DNA of 64,000 bases from Strigamia acuminata. Lineage: Eukaryota > Arthropoda > Chilopoda > Geophilomorpha > Linotaeniidae. Below, one piece after another: positions 50,901 through 61,900 of this stretch. The translations under genes and the position numbers were made by a program. Below the pieces are notes generated by a model. That model saw only the letters and a program-made list of their open reading frames with translations. It was not told the origin of the DNA and did no database searches. The stretch spans positions 6,386,001-6,450,000 of the forward strand of contig OX442322.1 of the NCBI GenBank assembly GCA_949358305.1. Direction: 5' to 3'. The first letter of the stretch is position 1; each line of letters begins with the position of its first letter.

Positions 50901-51270
50901 GCCATGTTCAAAGTTAAAACAATTAGCAGTTTGTTTGTGTGTTCTGTGATAAAAACAAAAATATAATATGTAACCAGAAAATTCTTTAACGAAGATTTTT
51001 GTAAGAAGTGCTTCTTCGTTATACGAAAAGACTTCATGTTTATTGTTTTAATAATAACCAAACTATTTTTATAACCGTCTCTGAAAGGAGAAAATAAAAA
51101 AGCATTTTTTGAGCATCCTAAGGATAAGAACATGTTTATTAAAAAACACTCGTGGGCCTTATAAAAATTGGAAATAAAATATTTATTGACATGGATGAAT
51201 TTGACACGAATGATATTCCTAAAGAATAACATAAAATATAAGAGTATATGTTTAGTTATTAAGGGGGATG
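50901..51270 (+). other. Gypsy-2 3' untranslated region with polypurine tract
   Basis: 370 bp AT-rich; purine tract AAGGGGGATG at 51261-51270 directly before the 3' LTR. Confidence 0.7.
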
Positions 51271-52921
51271 TGTGACAAATTAGCAATAGATGGCGCCACT
51301 AGTACTAGCGGCAAATTCAACCTCGAACTTACTATTTTACATAGAAATGGTTCACAAAACATATTGTTATGTTTGCTATGACTAAATATAATTTAGATCG
51401 ATAATATAAAGTTATATTATCAATACTCAATAAGACAAAGCAGGTATTCTTGCTTTATCACGGGTACGCGACATGAAACCCATTTTCAGAATGTATTTCC
51501 GTTCTGTGTATCCATTTCCTGTCCCCGGTATCCAGTTCCGGTTTATGCTAAAAGATTAGCATAATCCCAATTTGCGTCTCCATATCCACTTCCTGCGATA
51601 CGAGATTGGTGGAACCTAATCCCACCGAGTATAAAACTCCCTGACAACAGGAAGTAAAGTTAGTTCTTGATTTCTGGTTATTTGGTATGTTCCGCATGTC
51701 AAATAACTGTTTCTTACTCAGGGCATGGTCCTACCGGACTATGCATAGCATGGCTCTGCTGAGCCATGCAACCCCCGTCAACTGAAGGCGAAGTTCGGAC
51801 TGTTCATGTTTCCGTCAAACGGTCTTGCCGAGGAGAAAGCCTCCCGCATAAGTATCCTCGTGGTCGGACAATAGAATCACGTGTGATACCAAAGTATTTA
51901 GTAACCGCCAGTAGCACTGTTACTGCAAGAGATTGACTCCATCACCTGATGGTGCCAAAGCAGTCTGCATGCAAAACATGCAGTTACCGCCAGTAGCACT
52001 ATGTGTTTGGGAAAGTTATATCTCTTCGGTGATGGTGCCAAAGCAGTCTACTTATGAGTAGTATCTCGGGTGATTAATTCTGTTGTGCAGAACTGCGGGC
52101 TATATCCCCCTAAATACCAGTGCCGTCTCTCACCGCACTGTTATTTAGGGCACGCGCGATACTGTTCTGCTCAGCAAGGCGAACTTTGACGGCAATTGTG
52201 TGTTGCGATGTTTAACCTTTATTATATTTTGTAGTTGATAAATACACCTTAATTGTTTAAACTTGGCAACAAGTTAACAACCGAAGTAAGTCACGAGACT
52301 TATTTCACTGTATGACGAATCAAATTCGTAACAATAAATTGAATACAATTTATTGAGTTAATTTATTAAACTCACAACATCGCGAATTAAATATAATTCG
52401 CAAGCGGAACCTTGGCGAATAAATGACTTCATTTATTCATTACCAATTTCCAACCCTAGTTGTGGCGGTGCACATGAGTCAACCGCACCTCTCGGATCGA
52501 ACCAGACAGCATTACACGGACCATTACACGATACGAACCAGGAACGTGAAGGAACCAGTTCCACGATTACAAAGCGCCGACGAAAACCGCGAGGACACAG
52601 CCAGCTCGGCTATCTGATGACATCTATACTCGGTCGAGCGGGCGTTTTGCCGTTCCCGAACCCCGGATCACCAATAACCGTAATCATATTATTTTAGGAC
52701 TGTTTTACAGCCAATTCATGTATAGTTTAACTTGTATTTAACTTGCCAAATGTCGGCATTAGAATTTGTATAACTTTTAGATTTGATTCTATTGTTTGAC
52801 AACAATAAATGTAGTGTTTTGAGAAACTTGTTGTCTTTATTTTATCTCGTATTATTCACTATTTCACGCGACTTATACCCGGTACTATCATGCGATAGGA
52901 GTTGTGGTCGTCACCGTCACA
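51271..52921 (+). repeat. Gypsy-2 3' LTR (1651 bp)
   Basis: Same length as the 5' LTR. By eye it differs at five sites, four of them G in the 5' copy and A here, three of those clustered near 52570-52590. Flanked by TSD AACA (52922-52925). Confidence 0.95.
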
Positions 52922-52925
52922 AACA

Positions 52926-53329
52926 GACCAGAAGTAAGCCCTTTAACTAGGCATTCACTCGCGCCCGACCAGCGTGAGCCCGAAGGACCGAACGAGAAAC
53001 GTGAGACGAGGACGCCATTCATTGCCACGCCGGCCCAAGACGACACCACGTTGCCACGCGGACGCCATCTTGGATCCAGAGCGCCAACAAAGGACGACCT
53101 CGACCAGTTTCCCGCCAACTTCATACACCTTACCTTTTACCTTTATTCCTTTATACATTTTATCCTTTTACCTGTACATTCCCATATAATAAATACATTT
53201 ATTATATTTACCATTTTACATTGTTTGCCGTTTCACATTATTTGGGTAACCGCTTGAGTAAAGCGGTGTTACGAGATTAGTAAGTGACTCATACCACGAG
53301 TTAGCGACAGACAGAGAGTGAGCGCGACA
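52926..53329 (+). repeat. Gypsy-1 3' LTR, second part
   Basis: Completes the 999-bp LTR (595 + 404). One difference from the 5' LTR by eye (GAAGTACC versus GAAGGACC). Followed by TSD ACTT at 53330-53333. Confidence 0.95.
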
Positions 53330-54081
53330 ACTTGGATAACCCCATTGGCGCAGAAGTCTCAAGTCTTCGAATGTTTTAAAGACTTTGCTGCTAGAGTCGA
53401 ACGGGTTGCGAACACAACGATTAAAGCCATTCGCACAGACCGTGGCGGCGAATTCATGTCAAATGAATTTGAGCGCTATTTGAAAGACAAAGGAATCCAA
53501 GGGCAGCAAACGAACCCATCGAGCTTACAGATGAATGGGACGGCCGAGCGCATTAACAAGACGATGGCAGACAACATCCGCGCGATTCATGAGGAAATCA
53601 AACTTCCGGCCGGTTTATGGGCAGAGCTTGCAGTAACTTTCGCTTATATCAAGAATAGAAGTCCTCATTCACGTTTGAAACATCAAGTCCTATATATACT
53701 TTGGCGTGAACGAGCATTATCTTTACTACACTTACGAAAGATCGGATCTAAATGTTGGGTCCACTACACAGCGCCAGGTCGTAAAAAGCTTGAGCCATGC
53801 GCATGGGAAGGATATCTCGTTGGGTACGCGGTTGCAACACGTGGCTACAGAATTTGGAACCCAGTTGATAATAAAGTCACCGAATCAGCTCATGTTCGCA
53901 TAGACGAGCATCAATCGTATCGCCATCGATACCGTTCGTTCATATTCCACCGTCATCAACACCGGAAGGACAATTATTAGAACTTTGTGCATCGACATTG
54001 CCAACACCAGTTCGTCATTCCGTATCACATCCGCTAACTAATGAGGAACATGAACAGATAGTTGAAGGACAGGACACCTGA
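53330..54081 (+). pseudogene. pol: Copia-A integrase fragment (piece 3 of 3)
   Basis: Continues the integrase core across Gypsy-1 at TRYTWITPLAQK. It has RTDRGGEF, NGTAERINKT and the C-terminal domain (KIGSKCWVHYTAPGRKK, LVGYAVATRGYRIWNP). A frameshift near 53930 moves the frame, which stays open as a Ser/Pro/Thr-rich linker to a TGA at about 54081. RT, RNase H and a 3' LTR are absent. Confidence 0.88.
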
Positions 54082-54244
54082 AGAGCGTATTTGGACCTGT
54101 AGCATGCGGAAATAACTTGCAAACCGATTATAAAGTGCGGTTAGTTCGCAACACGCGACCGCCATCTTTATTCACCGAGAAAACATAAAACAGTGATCTG
54201 GGTTGAGGCTATTTGATCTCAACACAGGTTACAAATCAAAAGGG
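54082..54244. other. Unassigned sequence before the solo LTR
   Basis: 163 bp with CGCCATCT (54160-54167) and no ORF. It may be the end of another LTR element (TGTAGCATGCGG near 54097). Not resolved. Confidence 0.3.
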
Positions 54245-54597
54245 TGTGATGATTACAAATCCGTATTTATCAATGTTCACAATAGATGGCGCTGTTTACC
54301 ACACGCGCGTAATTCAAACTCGATAAAACTAAAAAGTGTGATAAATAATTATTTAGACACGGTGAATAAAATATAACTATTTTATTCGACATAAACTAAG
54401 TATTAATTACTTGATGATGTTGATTCTGTTGAATCAATATCCACGCTACTTACCTGTCAAAGGGAACCAACTGGACCCTTCCGGACCCCAACTGGGCCCA
54501 TCTGGACATAGTCATATATTAGGTCCGGACTAGTGACCCACGAATCCGCCGATTCGTATGCTGATTGGCTGTCGCCAATCTAGTAGTTCTACAGAAC

Positions 54598-54605
54598 TAT
54601 ATAAG
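54598..54605 (+). promoter_or_regulatory. TATA box with upstream inverted CCAAT pair
   Basis: TATATAAG about 20 bp downstream of the ATTGG...CCAAT palindrome in the solo LTR, a plausible RNA polymerase II core promoter. Confidence 0.5.
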
Positions 54606-55032
54606 CATCAGTTTTTCACTCTCTCACCCCCCTGGCTTGATAACTGTAAATGTCTGTAATTGAATTGTTGTTATCGTTTGATTTCACTTTCTTATCGACA
54701 CATCAGGCCACCTCAGCTCTCCACAATCGGTATTCATTACTATTGTTATTGTTGTTGTAGGGCCTTTTCGGGAAGGCTAACTCCGGTAATAGACATGCAT
54801 CCGCATGAATTGGCCCCGTAACATTAGCTTGCTGTTCTACGGGACAGTTAGAGTTCGTACGGTGGCTTAATATAACGGTCGTATACAGTACGACCTTGCT
54901 AAATGAAAGTAGGTCCCTCAGCTAACTGGCCTCAGTCCGCTGCAGGATGGCTGTTGTAAACAGCCCTCGCAGGTTCCCGTCTTTCTACGATTGGTCCTTC
55001 CGCTCGTTAAAAGTCGGTAAAGGCCTAATGTA

Positions 55033-55525
55033 CAGGTAACACGCCGGGTTGGTAGCCCGTGAGTAATATCTTCAGATGTTGCGAGAAACAACTACCTGGA
55101 TAATGGTAATCCAACGGCAGTGGCCGATTAATATTTTACCCGGTGCTCGATCAGTGGATCCCGCCATCGTAAGGCATGCTGGCGGATGGAGGAGTCAAAT
55201 CCTCCCGCGATAGTTCTCTCGACCGTCGTGACGGTCCCCGCCCCATTGTACCCTCCGGGTTAGTAACCCGTGAACGATATATAAAATATATCGTGTTAAA
55301 CAAATTACTCGGGCATTGGTAATCCTGTATTGGCAATATCTTTTAAACCCGGTAAGTCCATAGAAATGTTTACCTGGTGGTTGGTACCACCGATAGCGAG
55401 TTAAAGCACACAATTAAATACTCGGCGCCTGATCACGAGATCTTGTCGTCGTAAGGCATGCTGGCGGATGGAGTCTCAACAACTCCCGCGACGTTCTCTC
55501 AATTGTCGTGACGGTCCTCGCCCAA
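55033..55525 (+). repeat. Imperfect tandem duplication, about 230-260 bp units
   Basis: Two units, each opening CGGGTT(G/A)GTA(G/A)CCCGTGA, passing through TCGTAAGGCATGCTGGCGGA and closing with a GTCGTGACGGTCC palindrome, inside the solo LTR. Confidence 0.75.
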
Positions 55526-55822
55526 TTAATATTTATACAACAATTCATTTGTTGTATTCCACTAATTACTTTACTTTTATTCATTTGGAACATGGAATAT
55601 TCTGCTGAACATTCCTACTTATGCGAAGGACTCTTCGCATTATTAGATACTCGAGCTGCGGACCAAATACGTCTCCGTAGTGATATTTGTGACGATGCCG
55701 CAAGTCAGCCGTATCCCTCTGGCTTCGCTTGGATCCTCAACCAGTTGATGCCGCCCGTTTACACGCGTCAAGAACCCATCTTTGTTATTGTTAATATTTA
55801 GTAATAAATATGTTATGTCACA

Positions 55823-56259
55823 CTAAAACTGTAAGTTATTTCTATTCGATCACGTGCCATGTTTGTAAAGACTTCCGTAGCTTATCTCGGTTAGGTTGTT
55901 GCTAAACTTAGCAACGTCTTGTATAAACCGAATTATCTATCTCAAAGGACTAATAAATTAGCCCAAAAGTAGAATCGTCACAAGGGAGAATGAATCTATT
56001 ATTACAACTAAAGGATTCATTCTTTACAATAGTATAAAAGCTAAAGTAATAGATAAACAATACCAAACATAACTAAAGGATCATCGCTCAACAAGCAGAC
56101 GACGGGACGCACGTTATCATGTTGACACAGCCAGTTGCGGTACAGAACAAGCGTAGTTTAAAAGTCGGAATCAACTGGCTGACCATTCGTATCGATACCT
56201 GAAATAACGCGCTTTTTGTGCCTATTCGGAAATGCACAACAAATATGATTATCGCAAAT
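55823..56259 (-). repeat. Element 0/B-type LTR fragment
   Basis: Resembles LTR 0 in the same reading direction: ATTCATTCTTTACA, ACTAAAGGATCATCGCTCAACAAG followed by CAGACGACG, then TTTAAAAGTCGGAATCAACTGG. Truncated at 56260 by the Gypsy-3 LTR. The left boundary with the solo LTR is uncertain. Confidence 0.6.
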
Positions 56260-57276
56260 TGTTGTGACCCGACTGGACCGGGGTCAACGAAGAGTTTCTC
56301 TCGTGACCTCGTTTCGGGTGTAAGGGGAGCCGCAAGCGCGTCTCCCTTCCCTCAGTGCATTGACATCTAGTCAATGGACAGGCGTCTGCCCTGAGGGAGT
56401 GGGGATGGCTCGTCCACCCCACCATTGGGTGATTCCGGTCACCTGTCAACCCCGCTTTGTGCAAAGGAATGTGCCTTGCACTGAGCGGGCAGAACCAACA
56501 CAACCATCAAACGAGAAACACACGTAAACCCGTCGTCCTACAAGATCAGGCCCAAGTAAATATACTGGGATTGACCAAGGACAAAGGACAATTTACCGTG
56601 AGTACGTTTGGTCAGTGTCAAACTCCGCAGAGTAACCTGCGAGATAAGATTACCACACTATTTTAGCACACCAGCTAGAAATAGTAAAAACCACTCCAGT
56701 TTAGCGAGTTGTGCAGACAAACGGTCGCACAAGCCTAAACTGCAGTAAAACCACGACGAGCGTTCCCGCCGCTGTGTGACCGCCGGGAGCCAGAAGAGTC
56801 CGCCGCTGTGTGATCGCCGGACACCACACAAAAACCTAGACAACAGCCCGAAGTAAGCCTTTTAACTAAGCATTCACTCGCGCCCGACCAGCGTGAGCCC
56901 GAAGGACCAGCCAGAGACGAGCCGAGGACGCCATATTGCCACGCCGGCCCAAGACGACATCACGTTGCTACAACGAGGACGCCATCTTGGACACGCACGA
57001 GACAACAGACGACCTCGCCGATTCCAGCCAGCTTTCATCTTACCTTTACCTTTCCATTTCCCATCACCCATTCCGATTTACCTTTTACTTACCCTTTATA
57101 TATATATATATAAGATATATCTGTACATTGCCCCGCAGAATAAATCTATATTATATTTTACCTTTTATATCTGTGTAATCATTTCTTTGGGTAAACCGCT
57201 TGAGCAAAGCGGTAGTGAGTTAGTCGAATTAAGTAATCAACCCACGAGTTAGCGACGGTTAGAGTTGAGCGCGACA
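56260..57276 (+). repeat. Gypsy-3 5' LTR (1017 bp)
   Basis: TGTTGTGACC...GCGCGACA, clearly diverged from the Gypsy-1 LTR (I judge about 80% over the first 200 bp). Keeps the twin hairpin (56762-56824), the CGCCATCTTGG motif (56980-56990) and a TA microsatellite (about 57098-57112). Confidence 0.9.
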
Positions 57277-57278
57277 CG

Positions 57279-57296
57279 TGGGGGCCCAACCGGGAT
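57279..57296 (+). other. Gypsy-3 primer binding site, tRNA-Pro-like
   Basis: TGGGGGCCCAACCGGGAT, 2 nt after the LTR. It fits the tRNA-Pro complement less well than Gypsy-1 does. Confidence 0.5.
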
Positions 57297-57348
57297 CAAG
57301 TTGAATAACTGATTCTAACCTGTGATTACATCATACCCAAAGCAAGAA

Positions 57349-58248
57349 ATGGCAGATAATACCCGAGTAACAGATTCCGACTCCGACGCAAACAAGAGAG
57401 CCGGCAGTCGTAAAGGCGCCGACTATCACTTGCGATCTGGAGGTCCCTTACCCAAAGCCTCAGCGCACGAAGCGAGGCAAAAACGGCGTAAGCCTAAACC
57501 CGATCGTAGAAGCGCATCAGAGGCATCGCACCCGTCTCGCGCCGAGACGAGGCAGCGATTGGACGAGACAGAGCGGGGTGAAGAGCAATCTCACTCCAAA
57601 CTGCCGCGTTCTAACCGTGACGGCGAGACGAGCGGAAACGAGGTTTTATCCCGTAACCAATCGCCTCGTCTAACGCACGACACCGAGGTGGGCAGTCCGA
57701 AAGCAGCGTCTCCGATACAAAAGACGGCCTCAAATACGACCGCTAATTCGGCACTAAACACGCCAGTTACGCACAGTCGACCAGCCTCGGTAGTGTCTGA
57801 AGGGCACAAGTCCAACTCGTCCTCTGTCAAGCGTGTTTCGAGCCAGCCTTACAGCGTCTCGGGCACCTTGATTGATGCGATGCAGTTGGCACAAGCGGAG
57901 GGAGTGAGATACACCCTTCCGACGGGGAAGATTACCGTGTACGAAACGTTACAAATCGTACGTGCAGCTTTAAAAGCGCACAGTGTATCCCCACAAATCA
58001 CCATTGTTGAAGGTGCACACGCTCAACAATTGGTTGATTCCGCTCAATTTGAAGCGGATGCAGAGAATGAGGCTCGACAAGCCATTCGCGAGAGACGGAG
58101 GAAGCTGGCGGAAAGAGAAGCGCAAGCTCTCGAGTACGGCAGAACCCAGCCCAATCCGACTACTCCCGAGGAGGTAGAAATAGTTGACCGAGCCCTGAGA
58201 GCACATCGATATGCTTTCCACTCGCAACAAGAAGCAGAGCGAGCATTT
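57349..58248 (+). pseudogene. gag: Gypsy-3 Gag, truncated by Copia-2
   Basis: 300 codons from MADNTRVTDSD, close to the Gypsy-1 Gag N-terminus. The segment about 57440-57760 is about 97% identical to 27860-28180 at DNA level, while flanks are more diverged. At 58248 the frame enters the Copia-2 LTR and ends at a TGA-independent TAA (58291-58293) after 15 foreign codons. Capsid and knuckle are missing. Confidence 0.88.
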
Positions 58249-58749
58249 TGTAGCGTGGTGGAAAAAATAAAACGGGCCAGTGGAAGCTATTAATGGCCGA
58301 AATGAGCGTAATAATGACGACGTGGCACGGGCGCGCTTCTCCGCACGGCCTCGTGAAAACGTGTGTGTTTGCCACTTATCAAACGTGGCAAACAAAGAAC
58401 AAAAGCTTAATAAAAAGCCTAAATAAAACGGTTTAATGAAAATATACACTTACATACTGCTATAAATGAAGAGAATACATAAAGGCGACCGTCCTGTGCG
58501 GGAGACGCCATGTTGGATAACAAAAGCAAAAACGATAAGACACCATCTGGTGCTCACTTTACTAAGCGACAATATTTCACATTAAGTGAAAATTAAAGAA
58601 AATGATAAAGGGCGCATGGTGCTCAATGCTTAAAATACGATATGTATCAAAACTAGATACATAAGTGGGGAAAACAAAACATATACATTATAAATAAATA
58701 AAGGAAGAACTCTGTAATTGTGAAATAATAAATGATCTCTTGATCTACA
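58249..58749 (-). repeat. Copia-2 3' LTR (501 bp)
   Basis: In element orientation TGTAGATCAAG...CACGCTACA. Next to it is the purine tract AAAAGGGGGAATT (minus strand, 58750-58762). Confidence 0.88.
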
Positions 58750-58958
58750 AATTCCCCCTTTTCACAATCACAGGGATGAACAAATAACAAATGAAATAAG
58801 AAAGTCGAGACTGTAACCCCGGAAAAGACATGATTCCAATGTCGTATACAATAATTATAACTAAAGAAAGCGAATTACCGAGCCGGGTACTTTTAGGGCA
58901 CTTATAAACACAATTCCCAATCTAATGCTCAGTAATTCTCAAATTCTGGATAAATAAA
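58750..58958 (-). other. Copia-2 3' untranslated stretch with polypurine tract
   Basis: 209 bp between stop codon and LTR. The purine tract is adjacent to the LTR; nothing else stands out. Confidence 0.7.
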
Positions 58959-61900
58959 TTAGGAATGACGTATCCGATGAAAATCAAAAATGTTCGCAAT
59001 CAGTAGATTAAGCCGGTCCGCACTTAACCACTTTGTGAATATGTCAGAGACGTTTATGCTCCCGGGTATTTTCCTCAGTTCGAAACGTCCCTCGGAATGC
59101 CACTCCCTGAGCCAGTGGAACTTCACACGGATGTACTTCGTGCGTGAATTTTCCACGTCATTGGTCGAGAACTGGATGGATGCCAATGCGTCCGAAAATA
59201 TGATGGGCTTGGAAACACGATTGAGCAATGGAAGCTCGGAGTAAATGTGGTCAAGCCAATAAAGCTCTTTGACGACCTCCATTAATGCTACAAACTCCGC
59301 TTCCATTGTCGAAGCTGCGACGCTGGTCTGTTTTTTACATGACCATCCAATCGGTGTGTTCCCAATGAACGCAATATATCCACCAAAACTCAGGGAAGTA
59401 GCCACATCGCTGGCCCACGATGCGTCCGTGTAGGCCCAGAGTTGTCCCGATGTGCAGTTAGACAGTTCAATACAATAATTCGCGGTGTTAGCTACGTAAC
59501 GTAGGACTTGAAGCAATGCTTTGATGTGTGCCGCGGTATAACAATTGTTGTACTGAGACAGAGTAATCACGGAATATAATATATCCGGTCGGGTTCGAGA
59601 TGCCAAGAACAGAAGGGATCCAATCAGCGATCTGTATGGGAAATCTGCCAAATTTTCTTTTGGTCCCTTGACTAAAGTTGTTCCAGGTGTGACAGGCACT
59701 TTAATGACGTTGTCTGCCGTTATGCCAAACTTCTTTAACAGTTTCTCGATGAATACGCTTTGAATCATGAAAGTTTGGCCCATATGTCGCACGAATTCGA
59801 CTCCCAGCAGTTTGGTTATTGGTCCCAAGTCCACAATCTCGAATTTACTGCTGATCAGTTGGAGTACTTGGGTCAAAATGCTCTTAGACGAATAAAATAG
59901 AACTATATCGTCCACGTAGACGAGCATGACCGCTGATTTGCCGAAAACGTAGACACAGTTGCAGGCGGGCATCTTGCGAAAACCTAACTCTTTGAGAGTC
60001 TCGTCCAATTTTTGATACCATTCACGACCGGACTGGTGTAACCCGTATAACGATTTCGTGAGCAACCAAACATTTTCCGGATCATCACACATTGCGCCTG
60101 CAGGAATTCTCATATAAATTCGATGTTTAAGCTCTCCATATAAGTAGGCGCATTTTATGTCGAGGTGAGTGTCTTGCCATCCTTTGAGGACCACGAGGAG
60201 GCAAAAGAAGAAACGGATAAGCACGAAATTTACAACTGGGCTGAAAACTTCGTCGAAGTCAATCCCAATGGTTTGGCGAAAGCCTTGCGCTACTAATCTC
60301 GCACGGTAACGATTGATCTTTCCGGTCGCGTCCGTTTTTAATTTAAAAATCCATTTACAGCCCAGTATTGTTGTATTTGGCGGTTTAGGCACTTCCTGAT
60401 ACACCTCCCTTTTCTTGAAGGTTCCGAGCTCCTCATCGATGGCTTCACGCCATTTTGGTGCATCAGGGAATTTCCCAGCTTCGGAATAACTGGACGGTTC
60501 ACGGCGGCATAAATGGATAATGGGTCGAATTGGAGGAACCTCAGGCAATTGGTGTTCCATGTTGCCGAAGAAGAAAAGGTCATCATCGTAGATAATGCCC
60601 TCTTTATCACAATACTCTCGAATGTTCGGTTTTGAGCGCAGCCGTAAGCCTGGTTTCGGGAAGTAGTACACATCTATCTTTATTTGTCCGGGGAATTGAT
60701 CTTTCCTCAGATGTTCCTCCCGTTTCCAGTGGCTACAAGGACCGGTGCCACCTACGTAACGCCATTTATAAGATGTAGTGGCTGTAGGGATGATTGTTGG
60801 AACAACAGTGTGAGTTTCAGTCGGCGCTGGTGGCGGACGATGCGTTGGTCCAGAGCCCCGACGTGCCGTTACAAAAGGATTAGGTGAACCCGGAGGTGAA
60901 TTGTCCGGGGTATGAAAAGGTGACACTGTCGGAGTCAAAACAGGAGACGGTTTCGGAGTTGGAACCCGAACTGGTGGAGAAGGCGGTGGAGAAATACCTC
61001 CCACGGCACCTTGGGGTGTTGAATCGTCCGAATCATAATCACTCGACGTGTTCTGGTCTTCCGAGTCCGACATTCTGGCTGGCCAATCAGAATAACCAAC
61101 GTTGTCGTCAAAATTCACCCTTGACGTCGTCGTAGGAACAGACTGGGCATTAAGATCTTCAGCCAATGACGTTTGTCGTCGAGAATTGTGACTCGATCGT
61201 CGAAAAGACTGTTTTTCATCAATCTGTACATGAATTGTTTCGATTACTTTATCATCAATGGGGTTCCAGACACGATATCCTCTGGTTCCTGTCGCATAAC
61301 CAACGAGAAACCCTTCCCAAGCTCGTGATTCGAATTTGCTTCTACCAGGGGCTGTGTAGTGGACCCAGCATTTAGATCCAATCTTGCGAAGGTGTCGGAG
61401 AGAAAGAGCTCGTTGGCGCCAGAGAATGTAAGGGACCTCATTGTTCAATCTGGAATGGGGACTTCTGTTCTTGACGTATGCAAAATTGACGGCAATCTCG
61501 GCCCAAAGCTCAAGAGGAAGTTGAGTTTCATCCAAAATTGCACGAAAATGGTCGGCCATCGTCCTATTTATTCGTTCGGCCGTTCCATTCATCTGAGGGG
61601 ATGCAGGGTTAGTCCTCTGCGCTTGAATTCCAGAATCGTTGAGATATTTGGTAAATTCGTTGGAAATAAATTCCCCGCCTCGATCAGTCCGTATGGCTTT
61701 GATTCGAGTATTTGCTACTCGCTCGACACGGGAGACAAAGTCTTTAAAACACTGAAAAGTTTGTGATTTTTGGGCGATGGGAATTATCCAAGTATAACGA
61801 GTGGCGTCGTCAATAATTGTTAGAACGTAGCGAGCACCGCCGAATGATGTCGCAGGTGCTGGCCCCCAAAGATCCATATGCATCAGATCTAATGCCTTAG

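Larger units (their letters stand above)
39808..52921 (+). mobile_element. Gypsy-2: complete 13.1-kb Ty3/Gypsy element
   Basis: Plus-strand element with 1651-bp LTRs (five differences by eye), TSD AACA (39804-39807 and 52922-52925), tRNA-Gln PBS, gag, pol by -1 frameshift, an extra ORF3 and a purine tract. Inserted in the 3' LTR of Gypsy-1. All ORFs are open. Confidence 0.96.
26692..53329 (+). mobile_element. Gypsy-1: large Ty3/Gypsy element with accessory ORFs
   Basis: Plus-strand element of about 13.5 kb once Gypsy-2 is removed. It has 999-bp LTRs (left 26692-27690; right 39213-39807 plus 52926-53329) with one difference by eye, TSD ACTT (26688-26691 and 53330-53333), a tRNA-Pro-like PBS, gag, pol, two further ORFs and a purine tract. 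Inserted in Copia-A integrase. Young by LTR identity; all enzymatic ORFs are open. Confidence 0.95.
54245..55822 (+). repeat. Solo-type LTR related to Gypsy-2 LTR
   Basis: Begins TGTGATGATTACAAAT with AATAGATGGCGC shortly after, as in the Gypsy-2 LTR start, and ends ATGTCACA like CCGTCACA. Length 1578 bp against 1651. Contains an inverted CCAAT pair (ATTGG 54564-54568, CCAAT 54575-54579), a TATATAAG box (about 54598) and an internal duplication. No TSD is visible and no internal region follows, so the ends are provisional. Confidence 0.6.
56260..58248 (+). mobile_element. Gypsy-3: 5' part of a relative of Gypsy-1
   Basis: 5' LTR, tRNA-Pro-like PBS and the first 300 codons of gag, then cut by Copia-2. 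The rest, if present, lies beyond the window. Confidence 0.88.

Noticed and set aside
52600-52680. CTGATGA motif near the end of the Gypsy-2 LTR as a hammerhead ribozyme
   Set aside because: No GAAA core or matching stems at proper spacing were found.
54241-55826. Target site duplication for the solo LTR
   Set aside because: AGGG on the left and CTAA on the right do not match, so boundaries remain provisional.
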